64,000 bases of DNA from Brachycybe producta (GCA_036925085.1 JAUPFP010000023.1:449001-513000); one strand, 5' to 3'; shown: positions 25,054-37,514, counted from the first letter of the stretch. The notes: generated by a model not told the origin, from the sequence alone. Numbers and translations are program-made.

Positions 25054-25772
25054 CATAAGGGCATTTCAATTTGTGCCTCCACAAAAAACAAACTTCGACA
25101 CAACATAAATACCAAATTAAAATTTTCCAACTGATCTACCTGAAAATACTAGAGAGAAAAAACTTCCAGAAAAAAATCGCAAAAGTCATAAAAAAAATAC
25201 GTAAAAAACCGGTATCCATACAGAAAAAATAAAGAAGCACAGGCTGGTGGAGTTCGCTCCTGCAATAACTTTAGCACATTCTAGTTTCTAACAAATTTTT
25301 GATTTCATCTAAAAGAAATGTTTGTAAAGAATAAAAAGTTATGGTTTTTTTTTTGGTAATTTTTTGAGAGAAACTCAGAAAATTTACGCCCCTCAAAAAA
25401 AAAAAAAAAAGAATCCTTGAGAACTCAGCGAAAAGAGGGTAATTTGGTTGAGAATTAGTAAAAAAGAGAAAACTGCTTCTGTTTTTGTTTTTTGGCTCCT
25501 GCAAAATTGTAAAATTTTAACAATAAAGTGGTGGTGAGCTATATATTGAGTAACCATGTTATTAAAATATTACAAACACGTAATATTATATGACTCTGGT
25601 GTAGACACGATGGACAGTTTATGTTGTTGGTTAAACTTTTTGTCTTGTTGTGCCATTCTTATCGCAATTTGGATGTTGTGTTGTTTTTTTTCTCTTCAGT
25701 TTTTTTGTGCTATCTTCAACCTCCACCCCCTTAATTATCACGTTCAATTTCTCATTGAGCCTAACAACGTTT

Positions 25773-25776
<4 letters not shown>
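25054..25776. other. non-coding AT-rich DNA
   Basis: No gene. It has poly-A runs near 25397-25410. Frames crossing the following (TA)n tract are artefacts. Confidence 0.5.

Positions 25777-25848
<72 letters not shown>
25777..25848. repeat. (TA)n microsatellite, ~72 bp
   Basis: Uninterrupted TA units. Confidence 0.97.
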
Positions 25849-25850
<2 letters not shown>

Positions 25851-26055
25851 CCTGTCTGTTAATTTTTTTTTTTTGGTTTAAAGTTCGTTGTTTTTATCAT
25901 GATGCTCATAAATCTACTGAAAGTGATAAATTTCGAACATTTACCTTAAGACAAACTAATTAGATTAACAGCTGGGAACGAGTTCTGAATTTTCTTCTTT
26001 TTTTTTTGTTGCAGGTCTGTTGTATGTTCAATAAGGAGAGGGTGTTTGGATGGGG

Positions 26056-26640
26056 CGACTGAATAAGCGCCAAATTGAACAAACGCCAAACTGAATAAGC
26101 GCCAAATTTTGGCTTTTATTCAGTTTGGCGTTTGTTCCATTTGGCGCTTATTCAGTTTGGCGTTTGTTCCATTTGGCGCTTATTCAGTTTGGCGTTTGTT
26201 CCATTTGGCGTTTATTCAGTTTGGCGGTTATTCAGGTTTTTTGTAAATTCTGATGGTCCAAATATTGTGAGCTTTTATAGACGTCAGACTGCAGATTTAC
26301 AAACAGAACATGCTAACCTAACCTAACCTAACCAAACCTAACCTAACCTAACAATGTGTTTATCACATTTTGGCGGTTATTCAGTTTGGCGCTTGTTCAG
26401 TTTGGCGTTTGTTCCATTTGGCGCTTATTCAGTTTGGCGTTTGTTCCATTTGGCTTTTATTCAGTTTGGCGTTTGTTCAGATTGGCGTTTGTTCAATTTG
26501 GCGCTTATTCAATTTGGCGCTTATTCAATTTGGCGCTTATTCAATTTGGTGCTTATTCAATTTGGCGCTTATTCAATTTGGCGCTTGTTCTAATTGGCGC
26601 TTGATCAGCGCCACATAGAACAAGCGCCAAATTGAATAAA
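26056..26640. repeat. 16-bp tandem array with inverted edges and internal (CCTAA)n
   Basis: Two blocks of 16-bp units (TTTGGCGCTTATTCAG and the variant TTTGGCGTTTGTTCCA) lie at about 26106-26236 and 26369-26602. The left edge (26056-26107) and right edge (26603-26640) carry the same unit inverted. Between the blocks, 26313-26353 is mostly CCTAA repeats. Since 16 is not a multiple of 3, all three frames stay open with the same rotating peptide, which explains several open frames here that are not genes. Confidence 0.93.
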
Positions 26641-27552
26641 TATCTATGAATGAATATCTGAATGAATATCTACAGTGTATAGTTGAAGTTTTCTGTAATA
26701 TATTTTCTGTCTCCTTTTAACATTAACTTAATAGCACGTGTTTGCAAACTTTGCCAAAGTTGGAAAGTTTTAATAATTGTTTTGGATAAATTGGTTTTTT
26801 AGATTAAGGAGCGAGAGAGAGAGAGAGAAAGAGAGATCATCTAAGTTTCTACTTAATATATTCAGTAGTATATAGTTAGTTAGTTAATGTTGGGCTACCG
26901 CAATTTCATGTCTCGTTAAGTCGTTTATGTATGTGTGAACACATGAATGTAATTAAGGTTGTTGTTGCTGCTGCTATTCGCAAAGAGATTTGCTAATGTG
27001 ATTTGTTTCATGAAGCGTCATCCTACCTACTTAACTGCTCTTCAAACTTAGCTTTACTTTTAAAGTGTTCACTGAAAATATTTTCTGGCTGTCAAATTTT
27101 TAGCATTAGTGATTTATAGACAAACATTTTTAGAACAAAATTTTTTTAAAAAAAAAATAATTTTAAAAATTAGATACTTAATCTAAGGTTTCTAAACGAT
27201 TAAATGAGTGGAGCGACAAAAAAATTCATGATTGATCTATTTGAAAATAGACTTTTTATGACGAAATTTTGACCCAAGTTCTAAAAGTTTTTAATAACAC
27301 AGATGGGCAATCTACCTAGTCGCCAATCGCCACCACACATGTTTATTTCTCAGGAAAGTATGGCGATTTTCAGTTTTTCGTATTCTGATGAATAATAAAA
27401 ATATTTTTTTATTAAAATGAACAAAACAATTTTGTTTTTTTCCTTATGACAAAGGTTAGAGTTCAGATCGGCATTAAGTTTGTGGAATTTTACTTTCAGA
27501 AAAGGTTTGGCAATATTTTGATTTATAGGGAATTTGTAGGAATGCCATTGAA
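26641..27552. other. non-coding AT-rich DNA
   Basis: A (GA)n patch occupies about 26814-26836. No gene seen. Confidence 0.5.
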
Positions 27553-27709
27553 CAGAGTCGTATTAAGGTATACACATGCTCCTGGGCAAAAAAAAAAAAG
27601 AAAATATGCCCTTGATAAATGGTTAGGGCTTACGGACTTATGGTGCATTTCTATTATAGAATAGGCCTCTGGCATTTGCAAACTCCGCCCTAGCCTTAAT
27701 CCGGCCCTG
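27553..27709. mobile_element. small hAT-like element (CAGGGCCGGATTAAGG family)
   Basis: The right end CCTTAATCCGGCCCTG is intact and the left end CAGAGTCGTATTAAGG is decayed. The flanking octamers CCATTGAA and CAATTGAA match at 7 of 8. It shares internal sequence with 30818-30992 in the opposite orientation. Confidence 0.8.
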
Positions 27710-27717
27710 CAATTGAA

Positions 27718-30430
27718 CAAGGTATATAATAAGAATGCTACCATTCAACTCAATATTATATTTGCATTTCATGCAAATTTCATTTGCCGTGAAGGTAAAC
27801 CTCATAAAGGAAGATGAAACTCACATGTAAACGATGTACTTACTGTTAGTAATTTCGATATATAAACGGTATTACAACCACTTTAGAGGAATAACGACAC
27901 TGGTGAGGACGCATATATACAATGTTAGTAGTTTAGCATGCATAGGAGGACTTAAGTCGACACTTCTAGCGCAATAAATGGGTGCCATGTAATAAGCCTC
28001 AATGAATTTCTCTATCTTTTTTTAAAAAAAAAATATTTGCAAATAAAAGAAGTCTGTATATAAATTGCAACATGACTGACTCAAAGAAGTCCATCCTTAA
28101 AAATAGTAGTTGTCTGTTTTCTTATCTGTTCTTTTTTTGTGTGTTTAAAAGGAAAGGGAGACTTAGGCCTATGGTAGTCATTTTCCCACCTTTGCGAGAA
28201 AATAGAAACAATTCGAGTAGCAATTTTATGGACATTTTTATCACTTGTTATATGCAAACAGGTAGCAATTGCAATACAAGCCAACCGTGATACTGACTTT
28301 TAAACTATTTTTTTTAAATAAAAAAAAGAGAATATCAGATTTAAAATTATATTCAGCACTACTTCTATTTAATTATATACAAGTGTAAATTATGCAAATG
28401 TTATGATAAGTCGATTTTTTTCCAACCATTTATTCTTTTGTATGTTTTGTGTGTACTGTTTGTGCATCTGACACTGTGAGGCCTCTCCTGAAAAGGATGT
28501 TTGAAGTCACAGGGTGAATGGGCCTATCAAGTCTCTTTTATATTACACCCGCAGGCTGCAAGATTAATCGTTAGGCCGTTGCCGGTAGCAAATGAGGCAG
28601 CAATTGAAAACAGGAGTTGAATACAAACCCTGGTTTTGAGGTCACAGTCAACCAGCCAGCAATATGTTTATTCAGCATACTGCTTATTGAACTTTAAGCA
28701 AATAAAGCTTCTGGACTTTCAATGAACCACAGTTTACTAGTTTCTTCCCTTTGAAATATGGTCAAGAAAGATTTTTAATTAGATCTATATGCATAAATGA
28801 TGCTAATCTGTTTGTGATTTGCACATGCGCAGATTGTTCTGTTTCAACTTGCTGCCTGGATCGATACCAGAACAACCCAAGCAATGCAGCTTTTGCAACC
28901 TGAAAGTGGTTGCTTACAAGCTGCTGTCCATGTTATGTAAGCAACAGTGAATGTCACATTCAGTTAGTGAAAGCAGGAATTTGAGGAAACTGCTGCCACA
29001 TTTTCGCGCCACAATCTGCATATTTGCTTTCTGCAGCTTTAAAGCTAAGCTTTGTATTGGATTTTGTAGCTTTTTATGTTACTGCACATTTGCATTTTAA
29101 TGCGGATTTGAAAAGCAAACAGCTGCTGTTTGCTTTTTGAAGCTTCCATTCGGTTTTTATTTTTTTATATTTGCATTGCGTCATTGCATTGAAATACTAA
29201 CCAACCAATCAGATCCCATGAAAAATGAAAAGGCAGGTTAGCTGGGTTATGGCATAGTAACTATATATCACTTTTTGAAGAGGCTAGAAGTTAGATTTTG
29301 ATGCAAATATACAGTATTGACTTTGTTGCTTTTAATTTAGCTGCTAAAGAAATCAACAGCAAGCAGTAGCTTTTTAAGCTGAAGAAAGCAAAAATGTAGT
29401 TTGGCCTTTCTATACTGCTTTAATATGCTTATTAGGTATGATTTTTTTTAGAAGAAAATTGCTTCTAAATAATAAAAAAAAAACTAGAAAAGTTAAAGAA
29501 TCATTAATTTTTTACAAAAAAATATCTGTAAATCGCAATTTAAAAAAGTATGATACATGATGTAGTCCATTTTTAAACTGCCTAAAAATGTTTATCATGC
29601 ACAAACTACTTTTTAATATATTTAAATGAAGGTAAGTTGAAATATTTAACAACTACTGTATGCACTTTAATTAATTTTAATTATTTCTCCTATTAGTATG
29701 AAATCTTATTTTTTTATTTGTAGCTTAATTACCAAAAAGGCTAATTAAATTAATTACCGTTAACAATTTATGTGAAAAATATTGTCAAAAAAATTTACTT
29801 AAAAATTATGTTGATTTTTTTTTACCGTACTTGTAAAATTTCTTAACAATCTTAATTTTTAAATAAATCATTAGGAGATTAGGTTTTAAATTAAAAATGC
29901 AAACTTAGTAGGCTTAATTTAACTTTATGTCCTGCTTAGAATGATGAAATTAAAGCTTGAAGAATATTAAATTATCTTCTAAAATATGGGCCTAAATCGA
30001 GTATCTTTTGAAGTGGCTTATAGACAGGGAGAAAACCGACCCGGACAAAAGTATTTGCTCGTATTGTCCATAATAAACATTTCATTTTCTTTTGCTATTT
30101 TGCACTAACTTTAGGCGAGTGTAGAGACGTGCAACTAAAATTTTAAGAAACTTAAATAACTAATTAGATCTAGTCGAATTAGCCAACGCATACAGCTCCT
30201 CATTAGCTAATCATTGACAATTTCTTTTAATACTAACATAGGTCTACATGTATAATTTTTAGTTTAGTTGACTAAAAAATTTAGTTAACTAAAAAACTAC
30301 AACAAACTAAACAATATTTTTTTCTGCATTGCCTACAAAGTAATTTTGGCGAAGGTTGTTTTAGTTTACTTGACTAAGTTTATATTTTTGTCGACTAAAT
30401 ATTTTGTCGCCTAAGAAATTTAGTTGACTA
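27718..30430. other. non-coding DNA, no recognised gene
   Basis: AT-rich. Positions 28800-29420 are less AT-rich, with many GCAGCTTTT and AGCAAACAGC motifs in both orientations, probably an old unclassified repeat. Positions 30263-30430 contain several TTTAGTTGACTAA motifs. The overlapping frames at 28072-28290 carry no motif. Confidence 0.45.
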
Positions 30431-30595
30431 AGGGCCTTGACACACAGGCGACTTATTGAAAGCCGAGTGGAGCCGAGTTATCGCGGAGCTGTGGTCGCAA
30501 TGTATTTTTGTTATGCAAGCAAAAGCCCAACGACAACTCGGCTTCATTTTGTCGTCAAAAAAGTCTTTCAAAAGTAGACGGCGTGTCAGTGCCCT
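30431..30595. mobile_element. MITE-like inverted repeat element, 165 bp
   Basis: The left end AGGGCCTTGACACACAGGCG and the inverted right end AGGGCACTGACACGCCGTCT align over about 31 bp. Single related ends with GACTTCATTTTG or GACTGCAAAATG occur at about 21230, 32070 and 60750-60900. Confidence 0.6.
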
Positions 30596-30817
30596 ACTAG
30601 TTGACCAAAAAAAATTAGTTGCACGCCTCTAGACGAGCGTAGCGAGCAAGCAACATTTAACTTTCTGAAATATTTATTTTTTTCTCACAAAAATGTGTCA
30701 TTTTATTATGCGATTTTTAAACTTTTATCGCATTTTCTCATAAAATCGGCCCTGTATAATGAAAAAATCCGGTCCTTAAACTAAATAGCCATCAGGAAAA
30801 TGCCCGACAGGCCTATC

Positions 30818-30992
30818 CAGGGCCGGATTAAAGAAGGCTTTGGAAGAGTGAACAAATGCCAGGGGCATATTAAAAAAAGGGGGGCATATTCTATAATAGA
30901 AATGCACCATAAGTCAGTAAGCCATAACCATTTATCGAGGGCCTATTTTCTTTTTTTGCCCTGGGGCATGTGTATACCATAATCGGGCTCTG
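30818..30992. mobile_element. small hAT-like element (CAGGGCCGGATTAA family)
   Basis: It starts CAGGGCCGGATTAAAG and ends in decayed ATAATCGGGCTCTG. Flanks GGCCTATC and AGCCTATA match at 6 of 8. It shares the ATTCTATAATAGAAATGCAC core with 27553-27709. Confidence 0.75.
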
Positions 30993-31389
30993 AGCCTATA
31001 TCCATCTCTGACTTTGAGGACTTTTTTTTTCTTGTTGTTGTAAATTTGAAATTAAATTTAATGAAATTCATTTGTTTGCGTGTTGGAATTTGAAGAAACA
31101 AAAAACCGTTTAGCTCTTATTACATTTGTTTTGTTTAAACATAATTTAAACTTTTTTTGTTGAGTGGGAGGATTCTCTTTTGTTGTTGTTGTTGTTTTTA
31201 AAATTAATTCATATTTGTTTTGCTCACTTTTGTAATCTTATTTCACATATATACAGTCTATATATACATGTATATGGGACGTGATAACTTATAAGTAGAA
31301 TCTATAATAGAGATGACGTTATTATAATATAGACGATATGTGTGTTTGTGTATGGCGCCATCCCACCAGGGTTCCTACTACATTATACC

Positions 31390-31433
<44 letters not shown>

Positions 31434-32206
31434 TCAGCTGCCTTCATCACCTAAACAAAAGAGATAGAAAAAAAAGAGGTCCATATAATTTTGTGGTTGT
31501 TTTGCCCTTTTGTTTTTGTGGCCATATGCAACACACATATCCATCTCACAGAAGAGAAGAAAAAAAAACTGATTATATCTTTGTTTTTGTTTGAACTCAA
31601 TTAGATTTTTGTGTTTTAAGGGGTGGAGAAAAGGGTGGGTTTTAAGGGAGGGGTGTATCTTTTTTTTTTTTAAATGGCAAATTCGTAATTTCTGTTAGTA
31701 AAAAAAAAAAGGTTATCTGTTGTTTGCATCTGTTTTTCACGTTTATATCATTTTTGCTTCTCTTTTTCTTCATTGGTTAAGCTCGATTAACCTTTGACCG
31801 ACGTCCGCTTTAAATCACTTGCGTGCATTGAGCTTTAAAAAAAAGTTTGAGGGTGGGCCATTTGTGTTTGCGTGCTTATATATGTGTGTACAAGTATATA
31901 TACCACCCATTGATTTATTAAGAGCACTGCGTGTTTTTTTTTAAATATTTAGCCATGGCGCTCCCTCTGCAATCCTTTTATGTTTTTGGTGTGTCTATAG
32001 ATGGCGTTAATATTTTAAGACCCCAAAAAACCTGTTTTATTGAGTACAGTACTTCCTAACAGGGTGTCTTAGGCCCTTGGCACATAGACCACTTTTCGAC
32101 TGCAAAATGAAGTGATGTTTGTCAAGCAAACATGAAAAATGAATGACCTGCAGAGCTCGTTCAGATTGCTAGCTTGTTATAAGCAAACAAGCGTGCTTTA
32201 ACCAGT
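30993..32206. other. non-coding DNA with a (CT)n microsatellite
   Basis: (CT)n spans 31392-31431. Poly-T and GT-rich patches occur elsewhere. The 84-codon frame at 31340-31594 is created by the CT tract. An element end (AGGCCCTTGGCACATAGACC) lies near 32070. Confidence 0.55.
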
Positions 32207-32364
32207 GGCGGATTTACCATTTTGCCACTCCTAGGCAGCAACCATGATGCTGCCCCCCCCCCCCCGAGCAAGCGAGCAAAAAATACTTTAAAAATATTTC
32301 ATTGGTCTAATTTTTGTATTTGGCAACATTTCTGGCTACACGCGCAACATTTTGTACTATTTTT

Positions 32365-32795
32365 CAGTGGCGTAGCTAGAGTATGTGCCACTTTGCGCGG
32401 TCCTTGAGTTTGCCACCCCTCCCTCACGAAAAACACAACACGATACACATCAGTGGCACAACCAGGATTCTGGTCTGGGAGGGGCCAAACGATATTATCG
32501 ATATCCAGTGATTGAAATGGTTTATATAATTGTATATTAATTATGAAATTATTAAATAAACCAGTACTCGGACTTAAAAACATAATGTTGGACTGCAAAA
32601 CACATTCCACGAGCGCAGCGAGCGACAAAAATTTCATAATTCCTTCTTGGGCCATCTTAAAAGAGTTTTATAAAGCTCATCCTACTATCCATTCTATCCC
32701 GACAGGAAAAAAAACCTTTTCTTTTCGTTGGTACCACCCCTAAAAAAAACCGTCCGGGGCGGACCGCCCCCCCCCCTCTCCTAGCTACGCTACTG
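32365..32795. mobile_element. hAT-like element with CAGTGGCGTAGCTAG ends
   Basis: Left end CAGTGGCGTAGCTAG, right end CTAGCTACGCTACTG, flanked by CTATTTTT and CTACGTTT (6 of 8). A second CAGTGGC start at about 32452 suggests nesting. Another isolated end, CAGTGGCGGATTTACC, lies at about 32204. The GAGCGCAGCGAGCGA motif near 32612 is a common feature of such elements. Confidence 0.7.
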
Positions 32796-32964
32796 CTACG
32801 TTTTGCCTGCGCAGTTCGAGACGTTGTAGGCAAGTCGTGTGTGGACAAGAAAACTGCAGTTTTGTCAACTGCGTGGAGACGGCACACGGAGGCGAAAAAC
32901 TGAGGGCAGAGGGGTCAGTTATCTGCAAACTGCACAGTTTTTGTCAAATTTGGACGCGAAAACA

Positions 32965-33313
32965 TCAAGTGAACGTTTATTTTTTTGTTAAAAAACATTA
33001 TGAAAAATACAAATTGTTTTTAAAACTAGAATGGTAAAAGATTATGCTAAAAAATTTTTTTCATGGCAATATCTTAAAAAAAAAAACATTTTATAGTTCA
33101 GTTTGAAAATGATCCATTTTTGAGGGGTTTTTTTCATTGAAATTTCATGAAAAATTATTTTCACCTTTTTTCAAAACTGTCATAAAAAGTTTGGTTTGAA
33201 AGATATCATCATCATGAAAAAAGAAACTTTTAGCATTATCATCACCAACTATTCTAGTTTCTAAAACACTTTGAATCTTTTCGTAATGTTTCTCCTGAAA
33301 AACGTTCGCTTGA
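32965..33313. repeat. foldback repeat, GAACGTTT family, copy 1
   Basis: The left arm CAAGTGAACGTTTAT... AACTAGAATGG is mirrored by the right arm ...ACTATTCTAGTTT... AAAACGTTCGCTTGA. A second copy lies at 49884-50260 and single arms at about 59630-59700. Confidence 0.7.
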
Positions 33314-34660
33314 AAAATATATGAATTTCGTCTATAGAACATAAAAGCCATACAGGCGCGCCATCTGGAAGGACAAAAAGAAAATAAATATTTACAAAGC
33401 TGCCTTATGAGAGAAGTATATAAAATTTAACATTGAATTAAATTTTATATGTTAATGATGTTTTTTTTTATTGTAATAATAAGATTATTTCTGTCTATAC
33501 ATTTTATTTTTATTTTCTTCGGCTTTTCCCCAAATGTGAAGTTTTGACATTTTTTGAGGTTATTTTTTTGTTGCTGTTTATTAATTTGCGGACCCTAATG
33601 ACTGTTTTCTTTGACAAAACAAATTTAATTTATTAGAATTATCTATTTTTTTTTTTTTTTGAAACTATAAGAAACAATTCTTTTAATTATTTATTGCAGA
33701 TATGTTTGCCAAACATTTTGAAGAACAAAAAAAGATCTTTATAAATAGAAATATATAAATAAGGCCGATGAGAACAAATGGAAGGACGGGAGGAGAACAA
33801 TTTTTCTTCTTCTTATCTAATGCGAAATTAATGCATATCGTAATTGATATGGAAATATTTTTATACAATTAAAGAGTTTGAAATTGTTTTGGAAACTTCT
33901 TCGGAATTTTAATTATTTAGAAAGAAAGAAAGAAAGAAGAAAAAAAAGACGATTTTTTTTATCTTTCTATAAACTTCTTTTAAAAGCTAATTAGAGAGGT
34001 CTTTAATTTTAAATAAACTAATTAAAATACCAACTGATGTTTTCAAGTAACTGTGTTTTTTTATTTATTAAAAAAAGAGAGGTTCAAAAGTTGAAGACAT
34101 TTTTTTTTTTTCTAATCTGGAGATTTTAAAATTATTTTGTTGGTCGATTTACATTTCCTTTTTTTTTCTTTCTTTCTGTTGGATTAAATCGCAAATGTAT
34201 TTTTTTTTGTCTTCAGTAAATCTATAAAAAAATAAATTTTATGTGTAGTTTTCAAATAGTGCTTTTTTTGTATAATCTCTAATGATAGTCTTATTATAAA
34301 AGAAAATTTAAATGTTGTCATCCGTATCCGTTTCCATTAACTGATGATGATGATGACCAAAAACCATTGGTTACGGTCATGGTCACTGAAGAAAACGTCT
34401 TTTTGAGAATGAAACACACCAAAAAAAAATTAAATAAAATAACCACCTTAATTGTTATTGAACTACTGATCAGGTGGTATTTTTGTCAACTGATTTATGC
34501 CTTCTTACCTTGTTCACACTATACCGAGTTAATTACAATCAATTTGTTACCTTGACTTTACTTCACCATACAAATGTATTGCAAGGTAGATCAAGGTCAA
34601 CATCTTAATTGCTATTCACTGGCCTCTTGTGTGTGTGTATTTTTATTTAACATGGTTCAT
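33314..34660. other. non-coding AT-rich DNA
   Basis: A GAAA repeat occurs near 33922-33935. No gene. Frames at 33683-33868 and 34367-34555 are low-complexity. Confidence 0.5.
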
Positions 34661-34664
34661 TAAT

Positions 34665-34800
34665 TGTAATCATTTGGAGTCTATTTGGTTTGCAACATGC
34701 ATATTAACTGACTATATTAAATTCAATATATGGTTTATTGGCCTTTACAGGGCTCTGTAGAATATGCTTAATATTTAAATGCATTTAACTTTTTAAGTTT
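34665..34800 (+). repeat. partial copy of the CCTTGTACACAC MITE (right part)
   Basis: CAGGGCTCTGTAGAATATGC and TATTTAAATGCATTTAACTT match the right half of the full copy that begins 9 bases later, suggesting tandem insertion or partial duplication. Confidence 0.6.
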
Positions 34801-34808
34801 AGATAATA

Positions 34809-35106
34809 CCTTGTACACACATGAGTTAAATGAATTCAAATTAAATGTGTTTACGTGAATTATACGGAATCCAGTTAAGGACATGAACCAAATTAAAAAT
34901 TGACTTTAATTATTAATATTTTAAAATTGAAATACTAAATCAATATTTTCTCAATAGTTTATATTCTTATATTTAAGTATTAACTCAATATTTTCAGATT
35001 ATTAACTGAATAAATTGAATTCGATATATTTGTGTTTGCCCTTCACAGGGCTCTGTAGAACGTGTTTAATATTTAAATGCATTTAACTGTGTATGTGTGT
35101 ACAAGG
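34809..35106 (+). mobile_element. TA-flanked MITE, CCTTGTACACAC family, copy 3 (best ends)
   Basis: The ends are perfect: CCTTGTACACACA at left and TGTGTACAAGG at right, with TA on both sides (34807-34808, 35107-35108). Length is 298 bp with no coding frame. Confidence 0.92.
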
Positions 35107-35955
35107 TATAAGGCTGACTGAACATAGATTTCGTGTTAACCGATTTTTCGTTTTAAACGGTTACCAGTACGTACTGTATATAAGCTCTATAAGTGGCCTC
35201 CTCAACCCATCAAATTATTTAAAAGTGTTGGAAGTCTTTAATGGCTATTGTATTCAGTAGTTCAAATTAGGAAATGAAAATGAATAATTTATTTTGGTAA
35301 AATATTAAAGAATTTCATATAAACCTATAACTTCTTCGATAAACCTATAACATACTTTAAAAATTAATCATCAAAATTAATTTTAATTTCTGTTTGACCT
35401 AATGGAAACAGGGCATTAATGCCCCAAAATTTGAAGTGTTTAAATGTCATCAAAGAGCCAACAAAGGGCTGACTTTAGCCCCAGAAATCTAAAAAAAAAC
35501 AATAAGTTGAAAATGCAAAAATTTCCACATAAAAATTATCATTATATAAAACAGGGCAAAATACAAAAATATAAACTGAAAAGACTTCAGGAGGGTGCAA
35601 CTTTAGACCATATGAATTGGGGTAAACAGAGCGTCTGTGATAACCTTGGGGCCTACATGACAGGAAGTAGTTATCACGTGACTTTGGTCAAAACTCATTG
35701 TGAAAGATGACATTCCTGGAATAAACTGCTGAGTTATCTTGGATCCGCTATCTTTTTAGCTGCTCCTATATGGCTCACGCTCCGTCTACCTCTTCTATAC
35801 ATGGTCTAAGGGCGCAAGTGGCGCAAGAAGTCAGCAAAACGGTTTTTAAAAAAAAAGGTTAATAAATTCATCAAAAAAAAAACGGCCAGTGGCTCGTTAA
35901 TGCGTTATGTGCCTTAATGATGATTGCATACAAAAATGCACAAAGTTGCCATAGG
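35107..35955. other. non-coding DNA
   Basis: The 88-codon frame at 35444-35710 is Lys/Gln-rich without a recognisable domain. I do not support it as a gene. Confidence 0.4.
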
Positions 35956-35963
35956 CCTACACT

Positions 35964-36170
35964 ACAGGCATTTAGAAATCGGGACGAACTTCAGTTGGCT
36001 CCGCCCTTTTTATGACGAACGCAACTTCTAATTGGTTGGTTATGTAGTCTGACGTCAATATGCTTCGCCTTTTTCAACGTCGAACCACACAACAAACCAA
36101 TTAGAAGTTGCTAGTCGTCATAAAAAGGGCGGAGCCAACTGAAGTTTGTCAGGATTTCTAAATGCCTGTG
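35964..36170. mobile_element. CACAGGC-family MITE, copy 2, perfect 8-bp duplication
   Basis: The ends ACAGGCATTTAGAAATC and GATTTCTAAATGCCTGTG pair. The flanks CCTACACT at 35956-35963 and 36171-36178 are identical. The body contains the paired GGCTCCGCCCTTTTTATGAC / GTCATAAAAAGGGCGGAGCC blocks. An 8-bp duplication and CAGGC-type ends suggest hAT mobilisation. Confidence 0.88.
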
Positions 36171-36180
36171 CCTACACTCG

Positions 36181-36316
36181 ACAGGCAGTTAGAAATAGGT
36201 CAGAACTTCAGTTGGATCCGCCCTTGTTATGACGACTAGCAACTTCTAATTGACTGGTTATGTAGTCTGACGTCACATGCTCCGCCCTTTTTAACGTCAG
36301 ACTACATAACCAACCA
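36181..36316. mobile_element. CACAGGC-family MITE, copy 3, truncated
   Basis: It starts GACAGGCAGTTAGAAATAGG and follows copy 2 with the same order of blocks, but breaks off after TAACCAACC. It lies directly beside copy 2. Confidence 0.75.
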
Positions 36317-37514
36317 TGATCTAATAATTAAATTATTGCTGCTAAAAGAGGGCGCTTGCAATAATTTAATTATTAGAGTATGTGCACACAACATGCATAA
36401 TTAACATGGCCGAATAAGAAATTAAAAGTCGAAATTTGGAGATTAAAGTCGAAATGTCGAGATTTTAAAAAAAATCTGGCATGTCCTTTACAGGGCTCCG
36501 TAGGTAATTGTTGTTTCCATGTGAATATATTTTTAAAAGTAGGCCTAGACATTATATTGCAGTTAAGTAGGCCTATCTTGTTAGTTTTTAGAATATTAAG
36601 AGTTTTGCGCCACCACACGCACAGAAACTATTTTTTTTCCTCCATATTTTCCCGTTTTATGTGACTCACAGTGACTGATTTATTAGGTTTTATTTTGTGC
36701 TGACTTTTTTTTTTATAAAACAATTGTTTTTTTAGATTTTCTGAACAATAGTAAACACTTAGAAATAAATTGCTCCAACTGATTATACAGTTGATGCATC
36801 CGAACGCGCGCGTTGTTTCATAAATCTGTACTTGGCAACTAACTATTTTGGGATTTTTCGTTGGCTTCTTTTAATTTAAAGCAACATGAATGAGCAATTG
36901 TTGAGATTAACTGTTGTTTTTGTTGTAGAATTAAATTTGTTGCAACAACCTTATTAATAAAGGGAGAAAAAAAATGACACATTTTTCACAGAGTTAACTT
37001 TGCACCCGAGGCAAGAATAAAACTGGCGCCCCCTTAGTACTGTATAATCATTCTAGTTATTTTTCAACTATATTTCTGCGCCCCTAAGCTTTTGGCCCGA
37101 GGCAAGTGCCTCACTTGTCTCGCCCTAGTTATGGCAATGATTTTTCAGTAAATAAAATCTTGTTTAGAGGCAAGAGAATATAATCAATTAATCCATGAGA
37201 ATCCTCTTAGATTTTAGCCTCTAAAACAGTTTTTTTGATTGAAAAAAGCATATTTTTTTTGCATCTTATTAATAAGGACACTTGAAGTTTTGAGTCATAA
37301 CATATAAGTAGCTAATTTTGTGCCAAATTCAAAAATAACACTGCACTGTCTTAGTATAATCATTCTAGTTATTTTGCGCCTCTAAGCTTTGCGCCCAAAG
37401 CAGGTGAAGCTTCACTCGTCTCGCCCGGGTTATTATGCCTCTAGATTTTAAAATTTTAAAAAAAGCCTTGTTTAGGCACAAGAATTCTCACAGAGGTTAT
37501 CATCACTTAAAGAG
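36317..37514. repeat. repeat-rich non-coding DNA
   Basis: About 36420-36515 matches one end of the foldback at 50528-50793 (GTCGAGATTTT, CAGGGCTCCGTAGG). Positions 37000-37130 and 37320-37440 are two diverged copies of a repeat with TATAATCATTCTAGTTAT, AAGCTTT and TCTCGCCC. No gene. Confidence 0.55.

Noticed and set aside
26132..26618. Several open frames with repeated FGAYSIWRLF/WRLFNLALIQ peptides
   Set aside because: They come from a 16-bp tandem repeat that stays open in all three frames. The peptide period follows the DNA repeat and there is no gene signal.
28480..28700. Possible tRNA-derived SINE (GAGTTGAATACAAACCCTGG resembling a B-box complement)
   Set aside because: No matching A-box at the right spacing, no A-rich or simple tail, and no second copy in the window.
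35444..35710. 88-codon Lys/Gln-rich frame
   Set aside because: No family resemblance and surrounded by repeats.
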